From assembly GCA_046262935.1 (NCBI GenBank), contig JBHELT010000086.1, positions 1 to 18,378 of the forward strand: a stretch of DNA of 18,378 bases. Direction: 5' to 3'. The position numbers were made by a program, and so were the translations under genes. The DNA comes from JBHELT01 sp046262935 (GTDB lineage Bacteria > Actinomycetota > CADDZG01 > JAHWKV01). A model generated the notes under the pieces. It was not told where the DNA came from. It ran no database searches and saw only the letters and a program-made list of their open reading frames with translations. This document shows, piece by piece, positions 13,697-18,378 of the stretch (positions are counted from its first letter, which is position 1; each line of letters opens with the position of its first letter).

Positions 13697-13991
13697 GCCT
13701 TACATTCCCTTCGATGCGTGGCCGACGTGACCACTGTGCCTCCGCGACCCCAGATGGACTCGATCGGGGACTCGGTTGAAGCGTGAACCAGGGCTATCGT
13801 CCCAGTGAATCGAGGGCTGAGCAAACACTAGAACCCTCATGTCTGGTGCCTGGATGCCAGTTTATGGACTCGATACCCAAACCGAGCGCACTTGTTGTGG
13901 AGATTTCGCGAATATGTGCCCTGTTTGAACGAATGTGCTGCCCGATCATGAAGCAGCTAGCCGCACTGCTATGGCCCGATACAAATACGCC
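13697..13991. other. Intergenic region upstream of ispG with no clear gene
   Basis: This 295-bp stretch lies between the GT-C gene end and the ispG start, both on the minus strand. I see no tRNA cloverleaf, convincing promoter or coding potential. An 11-bp direct repeat ATGGACTCGAT occurs at 13754-13764 and 13864-13874. A weak hairpin (AGCAG, 9-nt loop, CTGCT at 13952-13970) could end the GT-C transcript. The ispG promoter should be here but cannot be placed. Confidence 0.5.
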
Positions 13992-15248
13992 CTAATACAA
14001 GGGCCGGGCGGACACGTACACCGCGGCCGCGATGCCTAGAAGCAAGCCACTCACGGCCAGCAAGCCCCATTTCGCGATCTTGGGGAGGCCACCAACCACC
14101 ATTAGAAGGGGCGCCAGGCCCAACACGAACCGCGGCATCGAAAGCAGGGGCCTTGGCAGGAACACCGATGTCATCGGCAGGATCAGCCATAGAGCTCCGA
14201 AAAGACCGAGACCGAAACCGATCCAGCGGTGGCCCCTGCGGCCCAGATACACGACAACCCCAACGATCAAGGCGGTGCCTACGACCAACGCGAGGAAGTC
14301 TGCCAGGAAATAGGGACCGTATGACGTCCTTCTATATGCAAGCCAGCCCTGGATCCCTTTCAAGATGGTCAAGGGAAACGGCGTCAGTGTTCGTTGCCAC
14401 CCTTTCTGTGCTTCCAGGAACGCCAAAGGCCGTCCGATGGCTCCCCACGAATAGGCCAACCACAAGACAAGCCCCCACAACGGAGCCAGCGCAGCGAGCA
14501 TCGGTCTGACCAGACCGTTGAGATCTGGTAAGTGCGTTCGACCTGGAAGGCCATCAGCGGGGGGGCCGTGACCTGCATCCGTTGCTGGTTGAACGCGATG
14601 CCTCTGCCTGGACGCGTAAACGACGCCAACCAACGCGACGGTCAGCAGGAAACCTATGGGACGCGACATACCAGCCATAGCCCCTAAGACCGTGGCCAAC
14701 GCATAGCGCCTATTGATCATCAACCACAGGGCACATGTCGAAGCGAAGAAAAAGGCCGACTCACCGTAGGGGGCAACCAAGAAGAAGGCAGTGGGGAACA
14801 ACGAAACGGCCACAACCGCATATCGTGCCGCGCTGGCCGAGAACAGTTGCTCGGTCAAGCGGAAAAGGAAATACAAGCCCGCGAAGGTAAGCGCACTTGC
14901 CACAAGAAGCCCAGCCCACAGTTCACTACCCCCGATCAGTGGCCGCACGATCGCAGCGAGAAGGGGGAACGCAGGGAAGAAAGCGAAGGTCGAAAGGTCT
15001 TGGCCGTAGCCGTGAACGATGATCTTCAAGTACCAAAGTGCATCGGAGCGAAGCCAAACCCCAGCAAGAGCCTGCTGCACACCATGAAGTTTCGGCGGCG
15101 AATAACCGGCGACGCCAACGGTTGGCCCTGAATGCATGAACGCGCTCGCGTACCAAGCGGCGACACTACTGATGGTTCGAAGGGTCACCCAACCGATGCT
15201 TGCCCAGAACCAAGGATGGTCGCGTAAGCGTCTCGGAGCTGCGGTCAC
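13992..15248 (-). CDS. GT-C family membrane glycosyltransferase, PIG-V-like mannosyltransferase
   Basis: A 418-residue protein with about ten or eleven membrane helices. Typical PIG-V/GT-C features: an N-terminal RSDALWYLKIIVHGYG with an acidic residue near the membrane (Asp in the first external loop), FAFFPAFPLL, and VAPYGESAFFFAS, matching the family's GYxxxAFFPLxP and PYxESLF patterns. Residues about 219-253 form a polar low-complexity loop. Such enzymes use polyprenyl-phosphate sugars, commonly mannose, to glycosylate lipid or glycan acceptors on the outer face of the membrane. It lies 73 bp downstream of the sugar-phosphate transferase and may be cotranscribed; TAACCT 7 nt before the GTG also allows its own leaderless start. 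No clear Shine-Dalgarno is seen. Acceptor and sugar are inferred only by family. Confidence 0.82.
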   Translation of the reverse strand: MTAAPRRLRDHPWFWASIGWVTLRTISSVAAWYASAFMHSGPTVGVAGYSPPKLHGVQQALAGVWLRSDALWYLKIIVHGYGQDLSTFAFFPAFPLLAAIVRPLIGGSELWAGLLVASALTFAGLYFLFRLTEQLFSASAARYAVVAVSLFPTAFFLVAPYGESAFFFASTCALWLMINRRYALATVLGAMAGMSRPIGFLLTVALVGVVYASRQRHRVQPATDAGHGPPADGLPGRTHLPDLNGLVRPMLAALAPLWGLVLWLAYSWGAIGRPLAFLEAQKGWQRTLTPFPLTILKGIQGWLAYRRTSYGPYFLADFLALVVGTALIVGVVVYLGRRGHRWIGFGLGLFGALWLILPMTSVFLPRPLLSMPRFVLGLAPLLMVVGGLPKIAKWGLLAVSGLLLGIAAAVYVSARPLY

Positions 15249-15255
15249 ACCACGA

Positions 15256-15261
15256 AGGTTA
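15256..15261 (-). promoter_or_regulatory. Possible -10 box of the GT-C gene
   Basis: TAACCT on the minus strand, 7 nt before the GTG at 15248, fits TANNNT. It is weaker than the 6-nt cases and could be coincidence. Confidence 0.28.
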
Positions 15262-15321
15262 AGTCACAGTTGCGCTCTAAGGCGAAACAGCGGGCCGCTC
15301 AGACGTGCAGGTCGAAGACTC

Positions 15322-16755
15322 TCAACCGGTACGTGACAGAACTGCAGGAAGTGTGCGCCACAAGATGTGAAGGTCCGATACAACCGACCAGTTCTCGACG
15401 TAGAACAAGTCGTAGCGCACGTAGTCTGAGAATGAGAGCTGATGACGTCCGTTGACCTGCCATAGACCAGTCATGCCAGGCTTCACCTTGATGCGGCCAC
15501 GGAGCCAGTCGTCGTAGCGAGCCACTTCCTCTGGGAGCGGTGGGCGAGGCCCCACCAAACTCATACGGCCAGCGAACACGTTCAGCAGCTGCGGCAGTTC
15601 ATCGATGTACCACCTGCGCAGATACTTGCCGACCTTGGTCACGCGTGGGTCGTCTTTGATCTTGAAGAGCAGTCCATCGGCTTCGTTGTGGTCGAGAAGA
15701 TCGACCTTCATGGTGTGCGCATCGCGTACCATCGTACGGAACTTGATCATCCCAAATTCCTTACCAAACTGACCTACGCGGATCTGCTTGTAGAAGATGG
15801 GGCCCTCGCTCGTAAGCTTCACAGCTATGGCGGCGATCAACAAGATCGGCGAGAACAAGACGAGAAGCAGCGTTGCCATCAACAGATCGAAGGTGCGCTT
15901 CACCATGACTTGCGACCGCTTCAGTTGGATCTTACGCAGTGACAAGACAGGTACACCATCAAGAGGCTCAACCGCAACACGCGATGCTGCAATGTGAGTT
16001 AGGCCCGCAGAAACACGAACCTCAACGTCGTGGTCCTGCAAGTCACGGTACAAACGTGCAAGTTTGTCTTCGGGAACGGCCGAGCTTGCAACCAGCACCG
16101 CACTAGCGCGTGCCATGTCAACTGCTCCGGCGATGTCGGGGGCCGAACCGTAAACGGGCAGGCCCTCGATGCGAGTGATGCTTGTTCCATTCAGTTCGCC
16201 GTTGGCTGCAACGAAACCGACCGGCTTGAACCCGATCCCCTGGTTTCGTTTCAGGGTACGAGCGATCGCACGGGCTTCTTCGTTAAGGCCAACGACCAGC
16301 ATCGGAACACACAACCTGCCAGTTGAGCGGATCATGTGAAGGACCTTGCGGAAGACCAATCGCCCTGCGCTTACCGTCAGCAGACACGAGATCCAAGACG
16401 CTGCGATGAAACCTCTGGAAACATCGCGCTCGGCAAGGAAGAACGAGAGCATGATCATCGCGACGATGCCGGTGTTGACGCCGTTGAAGATCCTCTTGAT
16501 CTCCTCTGACGCCGATTTCATGTGCGAACGATCGTAAAGACCAACGAAAGTGAAGATGGCCAGCCAGATCGGAACGCTCACGATGAGGATGCCCTGGTAG
16601 TCGGCGGCCGGGTTAGCGTTTGGAAGAAGACCTGATTCGAACCGAAAAACGCGGGCCAGATAGAAACCCATGACGATGAACGAGATGTCTGTCAGGACGT
16701 TCAGAAGAACTACCCAATGCATCTGGTTCTTGCGCTCACGGATGGCTGGGCTCAC
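15322..16755 (-). CDS. Polyisoprenyl-phosphate sugar-1-phosphate transferase (WcaJ/WbaP type)
   Basis: A 477-residue enzyme of the bacterial sugar transferase family. About four N-terminal membrane helices (to residue about 140) and a cytosolic Rossmann-like CoA-binding-type domain (MLVVGLNEEARAI) precede the catalytic domain from about residue 275. The latter begins KRTFDLLMATLLL and has FYKQIRVGQFGKEFGMIKFRTM, the catalytic pair in YIDELPQLLNV (Asp385, Glu386), MSLVGPRP, and KPGMTGLWQVNGR near the end. It transfers a sugar-1-phosphate from a nucleotide sugar to undecaprenyl (polyprenyl) phosphate, the first membrane step of exopolysaccharide, capsule or O-unit synthesis. The GTG start overlaps the upstream glycosyltransferase stop in GTGA. 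The sugar is unknown; WcaJ-like members often use glucose or galactose. Confidence 0.93.
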   Translation of the reverse strand: MSPAIRERKNQMHWVVLLNVLTDISFIVMGFYLARVFRFESGLLPNANPAADYQGILIVSVPIWLAIFTFVGLYDRSHMKSASEEIKRIFNGVNTGIVAMIMLSFFLAERDVSRGFIAASWISCLLTVSAGRLVFRKVLHMIRSTGRLCVPMLVVGLNEEARAIARTLKRNQGIGFKPVGFVAANGELNGTSITRIEGLPVYGSAPDIAGAVDMARASAVLVASSAVPEDKLARLYRDLQDHDVEVRVSAGLTHIAASRVAVEPLDGVPVLSLRKIQLKRSQVMVKRTFDLLMATLLLVLFSPILLIAAIAVKLTSEGPIFYKQIRVGQFGKEFGMIKFRTMVRDAHTMKVDLLDHNEADGLLFKIKDDPRVTKVGKYLRRWYIDELPQLLNVFAGRMSLVGPRPPLPEEVARYDDWLRGRIKVKPGMTGLWQVNGRHQLSFSDYVRYDLFYVENWSVVSDLHILWRTLPAVLSRTG

Positions 16756-17900
16756 GCCATACCTCCATGAGACGTGAAGGCAGCATCGACCGCAGAGTCG
16801 ATGGCCTCAAGAAGAGCGAGCTGGAAAGCCTGCTCGGAAAACCCCTCAGCGTGGCGCTTGAGAACGCTGGTGTCCCAAGTACGGCTTTCCAGCTCATCTA
16901 TAGCTGCGTTCAACATTCCCCCCCGTTGCTCCGGGAACAAGATCCCCGTTACACCAGGTACAACGGTTTCGAGGGCCCCTCCGTTACGAAAACAAACAGA
17001 TGGGATGCCAGCAGCATTGGCTTCCAGGGGCACCAGGCCGAAATCTTCCTGCCCCGCATGGATCAAAGCCCTGGCTCTGCCGTACAGATCGAGTAGCTCA
17101 TCGTCGCCTACACGCCCGGCGAAACGGACATTCGGGCCCGCCATCCGCTCGAGATCGGCGCGGGCAGGGCCGTCTCCCACGACTACCAGGGGGGCTCCCC
17201 TTTCGCCGCATACCTGAACAGCCAGATCTACCCTTTTGTAGCCAAGCAGGCGCGAAACAACTAAGTAATGATCACCTCCTTTCATCGTGGGCTGTGCTCC
17301 GGTTCGATGATCGCCATCCCAGAGTTTGGCGAAACGTTTGGTATCTACCGGCGGGTGAACGACCCTGGCCTTGCGGCCGTAATGGGTCCAGATGCGCGAG
17401 GAAACGAGCTGGGAGATCGCAACATAGGCATCGGGGCGGGCCGCCGCCTTCTTGTCGAGAGCTTTGAAGCGCCCGAGGACTGGCTTGAGTGGCTTCTTTG
17501 CCCATCCAGGAAGGGGGCCGCCCTCGTCGAGATAGTCATGCATTTGATAGATCCATCGGGGCGGGTTGTAGCAATAAACAACATGGAAGGCGCCGCGGGC
17601 ATCCACATGATGCGCCCAATGGGTGCTGCTCGAAATCACCAAGTCAAAGCCCGATAGGTCGAAGTTGCGGAATGCCAGCGGGTAAAGGGGAAGAAGTGCC
17701 CTGAAAGTCTTTTCTGTGTGGGGAAGCTTCTGCATGAAACTCGTCCTGATGTCCATCGAACGAAACTCGTCGAACGTGCCATCTGGGTCGTACATGCTGG
17801 TGAAGATGGGGGCATCCGGGAACAGACGTGCCATGGCAACGACGCTGCGTTCGGCCCCCCCTCTTTGATTGAGGAAGTCGTGAACTATGGCGACCTTCAA
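16752..17900 (-). CDS. GT4-family glycosyltransferase
   Basis: A 382-residue GT-B protein, typical GT4 length. The N-terminal half opens with VAIVHDFLNQRGGAERSV, whose GGAER loop is common in these enzymes; the C-terminal half has YLVVSRLLGYKRVDLAV, VVVGDGPARADLERM, NVRFAGRVGDDEL and EDFGLVPLEANAAGIPSV, with the EX7E pair Glu285 and Glu293. It would transfer a sugar from a nucleotide donor to the growing lipid-linked glycan in the cytoplasm, keeping anomeric configuration. Donor and acceptor are not readable. The start is TTG at 17900, sharing TTGA with the stop of the upstream glycosyltransferase; MKVAIVHDFL is the natural N-terminus of the domain. It is coupled to the sugar-phosphate transferase downstream. 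Confidence 0.9.
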   Translation of the reverse strand: MKVAIVHDFLNQRGGAERSVVAMARLFPDAPIFTSMYDPDGTFDEFRSMDIRTSFMQKLPHTEKTFRALLPLYPLAFRNFDLSGFDLVISSSTHWAHHVDARGAFHVVYCYNPPRWIYQMHDYLDEGGPLPGWAKKPLKPVLGRFKALDKKAAARPDAYVAISQLVSSRIWTHYGRKARVVHPPVDTKRFAKLWDGDHRTGAQPTMKGGDHYLVVSRLLGYKRVDLAVQVCGERGAPLVVVGDGPARADLERMAGPNVRFAGRVGDDELLDLYGRARALIHAGQEDFGLVPLEANAAGIPSVCFRNGGALETVVPGVTGILFPEQRGGMLNAAIDELESRTWDTSVLKRHAEGFSEQAFQLALLEAIDSAVDAAFTSHGGMA

Positions 17901-18378
17901 TCGACGGCCGCCTTCTGCACGACCATCAGCCCGGAAGCATCGGCAGATACCTCGGCGTACATGTCGAGCACCGCTTGTGCGGTTGCTTCGATCGAGAACC
18001 GCTCGGCGCCTTTGCGGGCAGCGTACGAAACGGCTGTGCGCTTGTATGGGTCCTTAACATAAGCAGCGATCTCGGCGGCGAGAACGACGGCGTCCCCAGG
18101 GGCCACGACAGAGCCTTCGCCCTCCAACACGATCTCTGGACCTGCACCTTCAGCGCTGGCGATCACCGATGTCCCGGCTGCCATGCCTTCGACTATCACC
18201 CTTCCGAACGGTTCAGGCAGTTTGGAAGCGTGGACCAGAACATCGAGCGCAGCCATCACCGACTCCGGAGAGTCGCTCCAACCAGCCCAAACCCATCGGC
18301 TTTCGAGGCCAAGTTCGGTGACTCGTGCATGGATCGATCCTTCGTACGCCGCTTCGTTCTCCGGGAAAAGACACTCGC
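17897..18378 (-). CDS. GT4-family glycosyltransferase, C-terminal part (partial)
   Basis: The reading frame stays open to the right edge, so only the last 159 residues are seen. Reading in frame from the edge gives ECLFPENEAAYEGSIHARV and WVWAGWSDSPESVMAALDVL, then the GT4 signature LPEPFGRVIVEGMAAGTSVIA with its EX7E pair (the Glu of PEPFG and the Glu of IVEG), and the C-terminal helix. A GTG/ATG near 18259 is internal, not the start. The enzyme would add another sugar in the same glycan pathway as the next gene, with which it shares a TTGA overlap. N-terminal domain and substrate are outside the window. Confidence 0.87.
   Translation of the reverse strand, partial: ECLFPENEAAYEGSIHARVTELGLESRWVWAGWSDSPESVMAALDVLVHASKLPEPFGRVIVEGMAAGTSVIASAEGAGPEIVLEGEGSVVAPGDAVVLAAEIAAYVKDPYKRTAVSYAARKGAERFSIEATAQAVLDMYAEVSADASGLMVVQKAAVD

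Noticed and set aside
13754..13874. 11-bp direct repeat ATGGACTCGAT, 110 bp apart
   Set aside because: Too short and isolated to call an operator or attachment site; could be chance.
13783..13995. 70-codon plus-strand frame in the gap upstream of ispG
   Set aside because: GTG start without a ribosome binding site, no domain, and it overlaps the end of the GT-C gene; not enough support for a gene.
18257..18259. Start codon of the rightmost glycosyltransferase
   Set aside because: The frame continues upstream to the window edge with glycosyltransferase-like sequence, so this is an internal codon of a truncated gene.

Overview
The window looks like a chromosomal segment of a moderately GC-rich actinomycetote, possibly Acidimicrobiia-like. 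The placement is inferred from gene content and order: a ROK sugar kinase, ArsA-type ATPase and SRPBCC protein set, a DUF222-like HNH protein, MEP-pathway genes, frequent GTG/TTG starts, and -10 boxes of TANNNT type directly before start codons. I see no rRNA, tRNA, CRISPR array, insertion sequence or phage gene. Most genes lie on the minus strand; only a histidine kinase and an HNH protein are on plus.

Layout by coordinate. (1) 1-703: copper operon copZ-copA (copA runs off the left edge) behind a promoter with a perfect CsoR-type palindrome. (2) 704-2773: ROK kinase, YkvA/DUF1232 protein and an unknown polytopic membrane protein, overlapping or nearly touching. (3) 2794-3978: a GAF plus HisKA_3 histidine kinase, divergent from the ROK gene with 20 bp between starts, and no response regulator beside it. 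(4) 3979-4143: a convergent intergenic region made almost wholly of two 79-bp direct repeats that can fold. (5) 4144-7004: metallophosphoesterase, SRPBCC protein, ArsA-family ATPase and a small Cys-rich protein, all minus. (6) 7155-8417: HNH endonuclease-like protein, convergent with (7) 8422-9246, a zinc-ribbon membrane protein with a Pro/Ala/Ser/Thr pentapeptide repeat.

(8) 9254-13696: ispG, ispH, a YjbQ/UPF0047 gene, a trans-polyprenyl diphosphate synthase and a cis-prenyltransferase (UppS-like), in that transcriptional order. (9) 13992-18378: a surface-polysaccharide block with two GT4 glycosyltransferases (the first cut by the right edge), a polyisoprenyl-phosphate sugar-1-phosphate transferase and a PIG-V-like GT-C mannosyltransferase.

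Together, block 8 makes IPP/DMAPP and long-chain polyprenyl diphosphates, and block 9 would use the derived polyprenyl phosphate carrier to start and extend a cell-surface glycan. Recurrent sequence themes are GTGA or TTGA stop/start overlaps in five gene pairs, -10-like boxes exactly 6 nt before ATG in four genes (leaderless transcription), and short in-frame tandem repeats (15, 15 and 18 bp) in three unrelated proteins. I did not find a clearly new system; the least explained items are the 79-bp repeat pair, the ArsA/SRPBCC/Cys-rich protein set and the His-containing membrane protein beside the copper operon.
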